Positions 33,996 to 43,134 of a stretch of 64,000 nt of DNA are shown here, piece after piece. Under the pieces are notes generated by a model that ran no database searches, was not told the DNA's origin, and saw nothing but the letters and a program-made list of their open reading frames with translations. A program made the translations under genes and the position numbers. The stretch lies in the NCBI RefSeq assembly GCF_001667585.1, contig NZ_LZJZ01000131.1, positions 36,997 through 100,996 of the forward strand. The letters run 5' to 3'. This DNA is from Mycobacterium sp. E2733. Lineage in GTDB: Bacteria; Actinomycetota; Actinomycetes; Mycobacteriales; Mycobacteriaceae. The stretch's first letter is position 1. Every line of letters begins with the position of its first letter.

Positions 33996-34907
33996 CTATG
34001 GCCGGTTTGCCTGGGCCCGCAGCTCGGCGCGATGGGGGAGGTCCGCCCCGGCGCGGCTCACGGTCACGGCGGACAACAGGCTGGCCGCCTCGAGCGCTTC
34101 CGCCAGGAGATTGGTCGGAATGTTGCGCAGGGCGGACCGGCGTTCGGCGCCCAACAACTCCATTCCCCAGAGCGCATCGAGCAGGCCCACCGTGAAGGCG
34201 TCGCCGGCGCCGACGGTGTCCACCACCCGGACGGGCCTGGCGGCCGCGCGTGCCTCGCCGGCCGAGCACAACGCCAGCGAGCCGCGGGCGCCCATCGTCA
34301 CCGCCACGATCGCCGGTCCCGAAGCCAGCCAGCCTCGAGCGGTCCGCTCCGGTTCCTGATCGGGGTCGATCCAGCGCAGGTCCTCGTCGCTGACCTTGAC
34401 GACGTCGCTGTGCTCGACGAGGCGCTCGATCCGCGCACGGGCCAGATCGCGGTCGTCGATCAGCGACGGCCGCACGTTGGGGTCGAAGGTGACCGTGGCC
34501 GAGACGCGGTAGGTGTCGATCAACGCCGCGACCGCCAAGCAGCCCGGCTCGAGCACGGCGGCGATGGACCCGGTGTGCACGAACAATGGCGGCGGAACCT
34601 CAGGTGTGCCGGAGAGCCGCCAGTCGAGATCGAAGGTATAGGTGGCGGATCCGTCCGCGGCGAGGGTCGCTACCGCGGTCGGTGTCCGAATAGCCGCGGT
34701 GCTGCCCGGGGCAAGCTGTGCCCCAGCACTTTTCACGTAGTCGATGATGCGCCGGCCATGCGGGTCGTCGGCGATGTGGGTCAGGAAGTCGACCTCGCGG
34801 CCCAGCCGGCCGAGTCCGACGGCGACGTTGAGCGGACTGCCACCGACATGCTCGTGCCCGTCGACGATATCGATCAGCGACTCGCCGATCACCAGCCCGC
34901 GGGTCAT
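33996..34907 (-). CDS. PfkB-family sugar kinase (fructokinase-like)
   Basis: 303 aa from ATG 34907, in a 4-base overlap with the stop of the mannitol dehydrogenase gene. PfkB/ribokinase signatures: VGGSPLNVAVGLGRLG near residue 20 and VRVVDTVGAGDAFTVGLLDAL near 228, whose Asp is the catalytic base. In this operon it most likely phosphorylates the ketose produced by the polyol dehydrogenases, that is fructose or a related ketohexose or ketopentose. An extension to 34970 overlaps the dehydrogenase gene. Confidence 0.87.
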   Translation of the reverse strand: MTRGLVIGESLIDIVDGHEHVGGSPLNVAVGLGRLGREVDFLTHIADDPHGRRIIDYVKSAGAQLAPGSTAAIRTPTAVATLAADGSATYTFDLDWRLSGTPEVPPPLFVHTGSIAAVLEPGCLAVAALIDTYRVSATVTFDPNVRPSLIDDRDLARARIERLVEHSDVVKVSDEDLRWIDPDQEPERTARGWLASGPAIVAVTMGARGSLALCSAGEARAAARPVRVVDTVGAGDAFTVGLLDALWGMELLGAERRSALRNIPTNLLAEALEAASLLSAVTVSRAGADLPHRAELRAQANRP

Positions 34908-36316
34908 CGCACCAAAGCCTCCAGCGTCGCCCGAGCTCCCTTGCTGTGCAACGAATCCAGCGCCCAGCAATACGCCTCGACGAACCGTGGTTGGTGTGCC
35001 AGATCGCAGAACACGGCGGTCACCTCAATGAACGCGGCGGGGTTCTGGTGTTGCGACCGGGCGATCGGGATGAGCGAATCCGCGAGCTGGTCTACCACCT
35101 CGTAAGGCCTACCCCATTCGTCGGTGCCCTCGGCGTAGCGCGCCCAGCTGGCCGCCGCCGCGGCCGCCAGTTGAACCGGACCGTCGTTGGCCAGGTTGTC
35201 GCAGATGACCGGAAACAGCCACTTCGGGATGCGGTCGGACGAGTAGGCGCAGATGCGCGCGACGGTGTCGCGCACGGCCGGGTTGGCGAACCTTTCGACC
35301 AGAGTGCGGCCGTATTCGTGCAGGTCGATTCCCGGCACGGGCGGCAGAGTGGGGATCGCCTCGTTGTCGAAGTAGGACAGCAAGAATTCGGCGAATAGGG
35401 GATCGCGCGCCGCCTCGTGGACGAACTGGAAGCCGCACAGATGGGCGAAGTAGGCCAGGCACTGATGCCCAGCGTTGAGCAGCCGCAGCTTCATCAGCTC
35501 GTACGGGCGTACGTCGTCGACCATCAGCACCCCCGCGTGCTCGAGCGGCGGCCGGCCATCGGCGAAGTCGTCTTCGATCACCCAGGCGGTGAAGGGTTCG
35601 GCCACCACCGGCCACCGGTCGTCGACGCCGAAGTCGCGCCGCACTTCCGCGGCCATCTCCAAAGTCGTTGCCGGAGTGATGCGGTCAACCATCGAACTCG
35701 GGAACCGGACGTGTTCAGCCACCCATTCGGCCAACGCGGGATCCCTGCGTTCGGCACCGGCGAGCACAGTGCGCCTGGCGACGTCACCGTTGTTCTCGAT
35801 GTTGTCGCAGGAGACGACTGTCGGCGCGGCGATTCCCCGATCGCGCCGCCTGGTGAGCGCCTCGGTGATCAACGCGAACGCCGGCCCATCGGGGTCGCGG
35901 TACCCGCCTTCGGTGATGGTCAGCGAAATGATCCGGGTGGATGCCGCGGTGAGCACCTCCAACGCCGATTCCGGATCGTCCGGGGCGTAGCGGTAGTCGA
36001 CGATCGACCCGATCACCTGGGCGTCCCGGCTGCCGTTGGGGTTCTCCAAGATCAGCGTGTACAGCCCGTCTTGACCGTTGAGGACGTCGCGCATGGTCCA
36101 GTCGGCGGGCATCACCCCTACGCCGCAGATGCCCCAGTCGTGCGCCAGGCCCTGTTGCAGCAGCAGGTTGAGGTAGGCGGCCTGATGTGCGCGGTGGAAA
36201 TGACCGGCGCCGATATGCGCGATTCCGACGGCCACGCTGCCGCGGTCGTAGTTCGGCGCCTCGATCGGCAGTTCGGAAAGCGACGCATTGTTCAGGTTGA
36301 TCGCGCTAGCCACCAT
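34904..36316 (-). CDS. Mannitol 2-dehydrogenase family protein (polyol:NAD oxidoreductase), copy A
   Basis: 470 aa from ATG 36316, which follows GAGGAG. Long-chain polyol dehydrogenase signatures: VGIAHIGAGHFHRAHQAAY (Rossmann-like), MVDRITPATTLE, KLRLLNAGHQCLAYFAHLCG (KxxxxNxxH catalytic block). It oxidises a hexitol or pentitol to the ketose: mannitol, arabitol and sorbitol are the known substrates of the family. It is about 470 residues like copy B at 37285, but the two differ widely in sequence, so their substrates probably differ. It is coupled to the downstream kinase. Confidence 0.88.
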   Translation of the reverse strand: MVASAINLNNASLSELPIEAPNYDRGSVAVGIAHIGAGHFHRAHQAAYLNLLLQQGLAHDWGICGVGVMPADWTMRDVLNGQDGLYTLILENPNGSRDAQVIGSIVDYRYAPDDPESALEVLTAASTRIISLTITEGGYRDPDGPAFALITEALTRRRDRGIAAPTVVSCDNIENNGDVARRTVLAGAERRDPALAEWVAEHVRFPSSMVDRITPATTLEMAAEVRRDFGVDDRWPVVAEPFTAWVIEDDFADGRPPLEHAGVLMVDDVRPYELMKLRLLNAGHQCLAYFAHLCGFQFVHEAARDPLFAEFLLSYFDNEAIPTLPPVPGIDLHEYGRTLVERFANPAVRDTVARICAYSSDRIPKWLFPVICDNLANDGPVQLAAAAAASWARYAEGTDEWGRPYEVVDQLADSLIPIARSQHQNPAAFIEVTAVFCDLAHQPRFVEAYCWALDSLHSKGARATLEALVR

Positions 36317-36430
36317 TGGCCAACTCCTCACCGGGCCGCAGCCGTTATTCGGCTCGCGGCACCTCTCGACGGTATGACGGCCGCGGGCAGAAGCCCAGCG
36401 GCTTGGACCAGTCGCGGACCAGCCGACGCC

Positions 36431-37288
36431 CTAGGCGAGCGGGGCACCTCCGGTCGGCACAGCCGACAGCAGCAGGACATCGGCAAGCGCACGCCACGAA
36501 TCGGTTATTGCGACCGCGCCCGCATCGATCAAATCCGCTCGGCGGCAATCCCGTTCGTCGGGTGGCACGAACATCAGGTTGCCCACGGCGGCGTAGCCGG
36601 CTGCGACCGCGGAACTCACGCCTGCCACTGAGTCTTCGATGGCCAGGCCTTGTTCCGCTGCGACGCCCATCACCTGGCCGGAGTGCAGATACACCGCCGG
36701 GTCGGGTTTGCTTGTCGGCACCGGGAGTGAATCCTCCGCGCTGAAAGTCACAGCCTCCGGTATCAGCGAGTCGATGCCGGTGGCGGCGAAGCACGCACGC
36801 AGACGTTTGGTGGCGCTGGAGCTGACGGCCGCCAGCGCATAGTGCGGCGCGAGGTCCCGCAGCGGTCCCAGCACCCGCGGGTCGGGGGTCAGGGTGACGG
36901 CCAGGTGAGCGGTCACCCGTTCCCGCTCTTCGCGCACCCACTGCTCGAGCTCGTCGGCGGACAACGCCTTGCTGCTCGTCAGGTCGCCGGCCGAGGCGAT
37001 CACCGCTGCGGGAAGACCCCGGGCCAACGCCGGATCGAGCGGCAATTGGCACTCGACGGCCAGGCCCAGAGCCATGGCGCGGAAGTTCTTCCCGACGGCG
37101 CGCTTACGCAACTCCTCCGAGTCGAGCGGAGCGGTCACGCCGAACCTGGCCAGGAAACGATTCATGACCCCGGTCGACGCTTCGAACGCCGGCCGCTCCG
37201 AAGCGAACAGGTTGTCATCGGCGTCACAGAGCAACGTTGTGATCTGCGCCGGGTCGAATGTGCGCACTAAGGTCAGCCCGTCGTTCAT
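36431..37288 (-). CDS. HAD-superfamily phosphatase/phosphoglucomutase-like hydrolase
   Basis: 285 aa. HAD motif I LLCDADDNLFASERPAF (nucleophile Asp, second Asp), motif II AAVSSSATKRLRA (Ser), motif III/IV TSKPDPAVYLHS (Lys) and IEDSVAGVSSAVAAG (Asp). The cap domain lies between residues 40 and 130. It is probably a sugar or polyol phosphate phosphatase or a beta-phosphoglucomutase-like enzyme. Motif I ends in N where D-x-D-x-T is usual. The ATG at 37288 overlaps the stop of the upstream dehydrogenase (ATGA). Confidence 0.83.
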   Translation of the reverse strand: MNDGLTLVRTFDPAQITTLLCDADDNLFASERPAFEASTGVMNRFLARFGVTAPLDSEELRKRAVGKNFRAMALGLAVECQLPLDPALARGLPAAVIASAGDLTSSKALSADELEQWVREERERVTAHLAVTLTPDPRVLGPLRDLAPHYALAAVSSSATKRLRACFAATGIDSLIPEAVTFSAEDSLPVPTSKPDPAVYLHSGQVMGVAAEQGLAIEDSVAGVSSAVAAGYAAVGNLMFVPPDERDCRRADLIDAGAVAITDSWRALADVLLLSAVPTGGAPLA

Positions 37289-38802
37289 CGAGACACCAAC
37301 TCCCGCTCGTCGTTGCGCAACGCGTCGCGCAGGGTGGGCACCACACCGCGCGTGTCGATGTCCGCGATCATCGTGCCGAGGCGCTTGGCAAAGCCGGGCA
37401 CCGCGCGTAGGTCGGCGAACATCGCATGTCGGAGCAGCGGATCAGGGTTGTTGCCTGCCATGTTGGCCAACCTAGCGACCGGTATCGCCTGCGAGTCTTC
37501 GAGGCGCAGCTTGCGGCCCTGGAGGTCGTGGCCCCGCATATACCGGGCCCACCCCGCAACACCCAACATCAGCAGCGTGTGCGGTCTACCCCGCGTGATC
37601 GCCTCCTGCAGCGAGGGCAGCACAAAGGAGGTGATTTTGCTGGTTCCCCGCCGGGCCAGCCGCGACAACTGGTCGCTCATGCAGGGATTGCCGAGCCGGT
37701 CGAGCAGGGTGGCCCGGTATTCGGGGCAGTTCATCCCGGGGACTGCGGGCAGCAGCGGCTGGATTTCGTCGCGCAGCAGCTTCTCGACGTAATCGAACAC
37801 GACGCGGTCCCGCATCGCTTCGTCGGTTCGCTGGTAACCGGCCAGCGTGGCCAAGCACGCGAGCGCGATATGGGTTCCGTTGAGCAGACGCGTCTTGATC
37901 AGCTTGTGATCGCTGACATCGGCGACGAATTCGGCGCCGACCTCCTCGAGCGGCGGCCGCCCATCGCTGAACGAATCCTCGATCACCCATTGGCGATACG
38001 GCTCGGTCACGATCGGACACTTGTCGGCCACGCCGAATGTCTGCTCGACGAATGTGCGCTCAGACTTCGAGGTTTGCGGCGTGATGCGATCGACCATGGT
38101 CGACGGGAACGCGACATGCTTTTCGATCCAGCGGGCAAGTCCCGGATCCTTGCACGCGGCGAACGACACCAGCGCGGTTCTCGCCGGGCGGGTGTCGCCG
38201 GGAATGTTGTCGCAGCACAGCACGGTGAACGGCGCGAAGCCCGCGCGGCGGCGCCAGTCGAGGGCTTCGGCCAGATATCCCCAGGCGGTGGCATAGCCGT
38301 CGGATGCGACCAGGTCGGCGCGCACGTCGGGGTGATAGGCGTCGAACTCGTCGGTGACCGGATCCAGGAAGTATCCGTTGTCGGTGATCGTTAGGCTGAC
38401 GATTCGGGTTCGCGGATCCGCCAGTGCGGCCCGGACCGCTGCGCCGTCATTCGGTGCGAAATGGACGGAGCCGATCGAACCGACCACGCGGGCGGTCTGC
38501 CCGTCATGGCCGCGCTGTACGACGGTGTAAAGCCCGTCCTGTGCGGACAGCAGGTCTTTGGCGCCCGGGGAGTGGAGACTGACGCCGGTAACACCCCAAC
38601 GATGCGAAATGCCTGAGCGGGCAAGGTCGTCGAAGTAGACGGCCTGATGTGCGCGGTGGAAGTTGCCCGCACCGATGTGAACGACACCGCGTTGCAGGGC
38701 CGACCTCTCGTAGGTGGGTATGGCGATTCGCCGGGAGTGCAGTTGCAGGGTGGCATTGCTGAGGGGGACGCCGCTTTCTGGACGTCGGGACATTATGGGC
38801 AT
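37285..38802 (-). CDS. Mannitol 2-dehydrogenase family protein (polyol:NAD oxidoreductase), copy B
   Basis: 505 aa. GVVHIGAGNFHRAHQAVYF near residue 40, MVDRITPQTSKSERTFVEQ, EPYRQWVIEDSFSDGRPPLE, LIKTRLLNGTHIALACLATL (KxxxxNxxH). A standard member of the mannitol dehydrogenase / fructuronate reductase family, probably acting on mannitol or arabitol with NAD. ATG 38802 is 5 bases after GGAG. First gene of the polyol operon; its stop overlaps the HAD gene start. A CRP-like site lies about 41-56 bp upstream. Confidence 0.9.
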   Translation of the reverse strand: MPIMSRRPESGVPLSNATLQLHSRRIAIPTYERSALQRGVVHIGAGNFHRAHQAVYFDDLARSGISHRWGVTGVSLHSPGAKDLLSAQDGLYTVVQRGHDGQTARVVGSIGSVHFAPNDGAAVRAALADPRTRIVSLTITDNGYFLDPVTDEFDAYHPDVRADLVASDGYATAWGYLAEALDWRRRAGFAPFTVLCCDNIPGDTRPARTALVSFAACKDPGLARWIEKHVAFPSTMVDRITPQTSKSERTFVEQTFGVADKCPIVTEPYRQWVIEDSFSDGRPPLEEVGAEFVADVSDHKLIKTRLLNGTHIALACLATLAGYQRTDEAMRDRVVFDYVEKLLRDEIQPLLPAVPGMNCPEYRATLLDRLGNPCMSDQLSRLARRGTSKITSFVLPSLQEAITRGRPHTLLMLGVAGWARYMRGHDLQGRKLRLEDSQAIPVARLANMAGNNPDPLLRHAMFADLRAVPGFAKRLGTMIADIDTRGVVPTLRDALRNDERELVSR

Positions 38803-38842
38803 CGATACTCCGTGCCCGGGCTGCCCGCGGGTCTAACGCCTT

Positions 38843-38858
38843 CGTAATCGATGTCACA
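38843..38858. promoter_or_regulatory. CRP-like operator candidate between polyol operon and ligD
   Basis: Reverse complement of 38843-38858 reads TGTGACATCGATTACG against the mycobacterial CRP consensus TGTGA-N6-TCACA: the first arm is exact, the second 3 of 5. It lies upstream of the minus-strand polyol operon and 72 bp before the ligD start on the other strand. A cAMP-regulated polyol operon would be sensible. Single imperfect site. Confidence 0.3.
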
Positions 38859-38929
38859 GAAATTTACGTTTAAGACATACTCCGTGGTGGGAAGCGATGC
38901 GCGCTGCTCAAACGCGTAAGTTGACTCTC

Positions 38930-41200
38930 ATGGCACCGCGGGTGAAGCTCACCAACGCCGAAAAGGTGCTCTACCCCGCCACCGGGACCACGAAGCGGGA
39001 CGTCTTCGACTATTACACCCGGATCGCCGAGGTGATGATCCCGCACATCGCGGGGCGCCCGGCCACCCGCAAGCGCTGGCCCAACGGCGTCGAACAGGAT
39101 TCGTTCTTCGAGAAGCAACTGGCCTCGTCGGCGCCGGACTGGCTGCCGCGCGCCAGCGTCACCCACCGGTCCGGGACCACGACATACCCGATCATCGACA
39201 GCCCAGAAGGATTGGCCTGGATCGCGCAACAGGCCGCGCTGGAAGTGCACGTGCCGCAGTGGCGGTTCGTCGCCGAGTGGACCCGAAGCAAAGCTGAACA
39301 GCTCAAGCCCGGCCCGGCTACGCGATTGGTGTTCGACCTCGACCCCGGTGAAGGCGTGACCATGGCTCAGCTCGCCGAGGTGGCCCATGCCGTGCGCGAT
39401 CTCATCGACGGCATCGGGCTGACGCTGTTTCCGCTCACCAGCGGCAGCAAGGGCCTGCATCTCTACGCGCCGCTGGCGGAGCCGGTGAGCAGCAGGGGCG
39501 CGACCGTGTTGGCGAAACGCGTTGCCCAGCAACTGGAAAAGTCGATGCCCAAGCTGGTCACGTCGACCATGACCCGCAGCCTGCGGGCGGGCAAGGTGTT
39601 CCTCGACTGGAGCCAGAACAACGGGGCCAAGACGACCATCGCACCGTATTCGTTGCGCGGCCGTCAGCATCCGACGGTCGCGGCGCCCCGCACCTGGGCG
39701 GAACTCGGCGCGCCCGGGTCGCTGCGTCAATTGCGCTACGACGAGGTGCTGGACCGGGTCGCGCGCGACGGCGATCTGCTGGCGGCGCTGGACAACGACG
39801 TCGCCGTCCCGGACCGGCTGACCAAGTACCGCAGCATGCGGGACTCGTCGAAAACTCCCGAACCGGTCCCCCGGACGAAACCGGCAACGGGCCAAGGCAA
39901 TTCCTTCGTCATCCAGGAACACCATGCCCGCAGGCTGCACTACGACTTCCGGCTGGAGCGCGACGGCGTGCTGGTGTCGTGGGCGGTGCCGAAGAACCTG
40001 CCGGAAACCACCGCGGTGAATCACCTGGCGGTGCACACCGAGGATCATCCACTGGAATACGCGACGTTCGAGGGCAACATCCCCAACGGGGAGTACGGGG
40101 CCGGGAAGGTGATCATCTGGGACTCCGGAACCTATGAGGCGGAAAAGTTCAATGACTCCGCCGAAAAAGGGGAGGTCATCGTCAATCTGCGGGGCAACAA
40201 GGTTTCCGGCCGCTATGCGCTGATCCAGACCAACGGCGACCAGTGGCTGGCGCACCGGATGAAGGACCAGAAGACCTTCGACTTCGACGGGATCGCGCCC
40301 ATGCTCGCCACCCACGGCTCGATATCGGCGTGCAAGGCGAGCCAGTGGGCCTTCGAGGGCAAATGGGACGGTTACCGGCTGCTGGTCGAAATCGACCACG
40401 GCGCTTTACGGGTGCGGTCCCGGCGCGGCCGCGAGGTAACCAATGAATATCCCCAATTACGCACGCTGGCAGCAGATCTCGCCGACCATCACGTGGTGCT
40501 CGACGGCGAGGCGGTGGTCCTGGACGCCGCCGGGGTGCCGAGCTTCCATGCGATGCAGAACCGCGGCCGCGGCAGCCGCGTGGAGTTCTGGGCGTTCGAT
40601 GTGCTGTTCCTCGACGGCCGCTCGCTGCTGCGGGCCCGGTACCAGGACCGCCGAAAGGTGTTGGAAACGCTCGCGAGTGGGAGCGACCTGATCGTTCCCG
40701 AATTGCTGCCGGGTGACGGGAAACAAGCGCTGGAGCACTCGGCTGAGCACGGCTGGGAGGGCGTGGTCGCCAAGAAGCGCGACTCCACCTATCAGCCGGG
40801 CCGGCGGTCGGCGTCCTGGATCAAGGACAAGCATTGGAACACCCAGGAAGTCGTCATCGGCGGCTGGAAGGCGGGCGAGGGCGGCCGCAGCAGCGGCATC
40901 GGCTCGCTGCTGATGGGCATCCCGACCGACGGGGGTCTGCACTTCGCCGGGCGGGTCGGAACCGGGTTCACCGAACGTGACCTTGCCAACCTGAAGAAGA
41001 CGCTGGCGCCACTGCACACCGACCAATCTCCCTTCACCCCACCGCTTCCCCGCAGTGAGGCCAGGGGCGTGACGTTCGTCGAGCCGGTGCTGGTGGGGGA
41101 GGTGCGCTACAGCGAGTGGACCCCGGATGACCGGTTACGCCAATCCAGCTGGCGTGGGCTGCGGCCGGACAAGGAGCCGAGTGAGGTGGTGCGCGAATGA
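38930..41200 (+). CDS. ligD: Multifunctional NHEJ DNA ligase LigD
   Basis: 756 aa from ATG 38930, close to the 759 aa of M. tuberculosis LigD (Rv0938). The order is polymerase, phosphoesterase, ligase. The polymerase/primase domain is residues 1-290 (RLVFDLDPGEG with the two metal-binding Asp). The phosphoesterase domain, about 300-450, shows FVIQEHHARRLHYDFRLE, LAVHTEDHPLEY and GEYGAGKVIIWD. The ATP-dependent ligase starts at about 460 with the adenylated Lys in FEGKWDGYRLL and ends with WIKDKHW and the OB fold. It seals double-strand breaks with Ku. An in-frame ATG at 38897 has a GGGAA site and could add 11 residues. Confidence 0.95.
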   Translation: MAPRVKLTNAEKVLYPATGTTKRDVFDYYTRIAEVMIPHIAGRPATRKRWPNGVEQDSFFEKQLASSAPDWLPRASVTHRSGTTTYPIIDSPEGLAWIAQQAALEVHVPQWRFVAEWTRSKAEQLKPGPATRLVFDLDPGEGVTMAQLAEVAHAVRDLIDGIGLTLFPLTSGSKGLHLYAPLAEPVSSRGATVLAKRVAQQLEKSMPKLVTSTMTRSLRAGKVFLDWSQNNGAKTTIAPYSLRGRQHPTVAAPRTWAELGAPGSLRQLRYDEVLDRVARDGDLLAALDNDVAVPDRLTKYRSMRDSSKTPEPVPRTKPATGQGNSFVIQEHHARRLHYDFRLERDGVLVSWAVPKNLPETTAVNHLAVHTEDHPLEYATFEGNIPNGEYGAGKVIIWDSGTYEAEKFNDSAEKGEVIVNLRGNKVSGRYALIQTNGDQWLAHRMKDQKTFDFDGIAPMLATHGSISACKASQWAFEGKWDGYRLLVEIDHGALRVRSRRGREVTNEYPQLRTLAADLADHHVVLDGEAVVLDAAGVPSFHAMQNRGRGSRVEFWAFDVLFLDGRSLLRARYQDRRKVLETLASGSDLIVPELLPGDGKQALEHSAEHGWEGVVAKKRDSTYQPGRRSASWIKDKHWNTQEVVIGGWKAGEGGRSSGIGSLLMGIPTDGGLHFAGRVGTGFTERDLANLKKTLAPLHTDQSPFTPPLPRSEARGVTFVEPVLVGEVRYSEWTPDDRLRQSSWRGLRPDKEPSEVVRE

Positions 41201-43134
41201 AATGGGTGACCTACCTGGACGCCGACGGGGAACGCACCGGGGTGCTCTCCGGTGACGCCATCCACGCGATGCCCGCGGGCGTGACACTGCTCGACCTGAT
41301 CGGCCGTGGCGCCGACGGGTTGCGCGCGGCCGGCGATGAGGTGCTGCGAGCACCGGCGGCGACGGTGCCCCTCGGTGCGGCGCGACTCTTGGCGCCGATC
41401 CCACGCCCGCCGTCCATCCGCGACTCCCTGTGCTTTCTCGACCACATGCGCAACTGTCAGGTCGCTCTGGGCGCCGGGGGGGCACTCGCCGACACCTGGT
41501 ATCGGATACCGGCGTTTTATTTCGCTTGCCCGGCAACCGTTTTGGGACCCTACGACGACGTCCCGACCGCTCCCGGAAGTGCTTGGCAGGACTTCGAATT
41601 GGAGATCGCCGCGGTCATCGGAACCGGCGGGCGGGACCTCTCGGTCGACGAAGCCGAACGCGCCATCATCGGCTACACCATCTTCAACGACTGGTCCGCA
41701 CGGGACCTGCAGCAAATGGAAAGCCAACTGGGCATCGGGCAGGGCAAGGGCAAAGACAGCGGCGTCACGCTGGGTCCGTACCTGGTGACGCCGGACGAGC
41801 TCGAACCGTACCGGCGGGACGGCAGGCTGGCCCTGCGGGCGACCGCCCTGGTCAACGACACCGTGATCGGGTCGGGGTCGACCGCCCAAATGGATTGGAC
41901 CTTCGGCGAAGTCATCTCCTACGCGTCGCGCGGCGTGACGCTCGTTCCCGGCGACGTCATCGGCTCCGGCACCGTGCCGACCTGCACGCTGGTCGAGCAT
42001 CTGAACCCGACGGCGCTGGACTCGTTCCCCGGCTGGCTGCACGACGGCGACGTCGTCACGCTCCAGGTCCAGGGGCTGGGGGAGACCCGGCAAACCGTGC
42101 GGGCCAGCGGCCCACCGCACCCGCTGGCGGCCCGGCCCAACCCCGACGCGGCGCCCGCCCCGCGTCGGGTGAACCGGGCGCACGCGAAGGTCCCCTACAC
42201 CCGCGGCCTGCACGAGGTCGCCGATCGGGTGTGGGCGTGGACGCTGCCGGACGGCGGCTACGGGTGGAGCAACGCCGGGCTGGTCGCCGGCGACGGGGCG
42301 TCCCTGCTCATCGACACCCTGTTCGACCTGGCGTTGACCCGCGAAATGCTCACCGCGATGCGGGATATCACCTCGTCGGCGCCCATCACCGACGCGCTGA
42401 TCACCCACTCCAACGGGGACCACACCCACGGCAACCAGCTGCTCGACGCCTCGGTACGGATCATCGCCGCGCAGGGCACTGCCGACGAGATCGCGCACGG
42501 GATGGCACCCGAAATGCTGGCGATGGCGCAGACCGCGAACCTCGGCCCGGTTGCCACTCCGTACACGCGAGATCGCTTCGGGCACTTCGACTTCAGCGGC
42601 ATCAAGGTGCGCAACGCGGACCAGACCTTCGATCGCGAGCTGACCATCGAGGTGGGTGGGCGGCGCGTCGAACTGCTGAACCTCGGCCCCGCGCACACCG
42701 CCGCGGATTCGGTGGTACACGTGCCCGACGCGGGGGTGCTCTTCGGTGGCGACCTGCTGTTCATCGGCTGCACCCCTATCGTGTGGGCCGGTCCGATCGC
42801 CAATTGGATCTCCGCCTGCGACGCGATGATCGCGCTCGACGCGCCGACGGTGGTGCCGGGCCATGGCCCCGTCAGCGATCCGGACGGAATCCGTGCGGTC
42901 CGTGGATATCTCGCGCACGTGTCCGAACAAGCCGAGGCCGCCTACCGCCGGGGGCTATCGTGGTCCGAAGCGGCGGACACCATCGACCTTGGTGAGTATG
43001 CGACCTGGCTGGATGCGGAGCGAGTGGTCGTCAACGTCTATCAGCGGTACCGCGAACTCGACCCGGGAACCCCGCAGCTGGAGGTCATGGCCCTGCTGGT
43101 GATGCAAGCCGAGTGGCTGGCCAAGCGAGGCTAA
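41197..43134 (+). CDS. Fumarylacetoacetate hydrolase-family / metallo-beta-lactamase-fold fusion (Rv0939-like)
   Basis: 645 aa in a 4-base overlap with the ligD stop. Residues 1-310 are an FAH-family domain: FACPATVLGPYDDV, DFELEIAAVIGTGGRDLS (metal-binding Glu), IIGYTIFNDWSARDLQ, and VIGSGTVPT. Such domains act as isomerases/decarboxylases or C-C hydrolases in aromatic catabolism. Residues 340-640 are a metallo-beta-lactamase fold: TDALITHSNGDHTHGNQ, LGPAHTAADSVVHV, LFGGDLLFIG, VVPGHGPVSD. The canonical HxHxDH reads HSNGDH. Rv0939 is annotated as a bifunctional enzyme of about the same length (644 aa). Confidence 0.85.
   Translation: MKWVTYLDADGERTGVLSGDAIHAMPAGVTLLDLIGRGADGLRAAGDEVLRAPAATVPLGAARLLAPIPRPPSIRDSLCFLDHMRNCQVALGAGGALADTWYRIPAFYFACPATVLGPYDDVPTAPGSAWQDFELEIAAVIGTGGRDLSVDEAERAIIGYTIFNDWSARDLQQMESQLGIGQGKGKDSGVTLGPYLVTPDELEPYRRDGRLALRATALVNDTVIGSGSTAQMDWTFGEVISYASRGVTLVPGDVIGSGTVPTCTLVEHLNPTALDSFPGWLHDGDVVTLQVQGLGETRQTVRASGPPHPLAARPNPDAAPAPRRVNRAHAKVPYTRGLHEVADRVWAWTLPDGGYGWSNAGLVAGDGASLLIDTLFDLALTREMLTAMRDITSSAPITDALITHSNGDHTHGNQLLDASVRIIAAQGTADEIAHGMAPEMLAMAQTANLGPVATPYTRDRFGHFDFSGIKVRNADQTFDRELTIEVGGRRVELLNLGPAHTAADSVVHVPDAGVLFGGDLLFIGCTPIVWAGPIANWISACDAMIALDAPTVVPGHGPVSDPDGIRAVRGYLAHVSEQAEAAYRRGLSWSEAADTIDLGEYATWLDAERVVVNVYQRYRELDPGTPQLEVMALLVMQAEWLAKRG

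Noticed and set aside
38870..40399. 509-codon minus-strand open frame opposite ligD
   Set aside because: Shadow of ligD with no family pattern.
41107..42930. 607-codon minus-strand open frame opposite the FAH fusion
   Set aside because: No recognisable fold; the plus strand carries clear FAH and metallo-beta-lactamase motifs.
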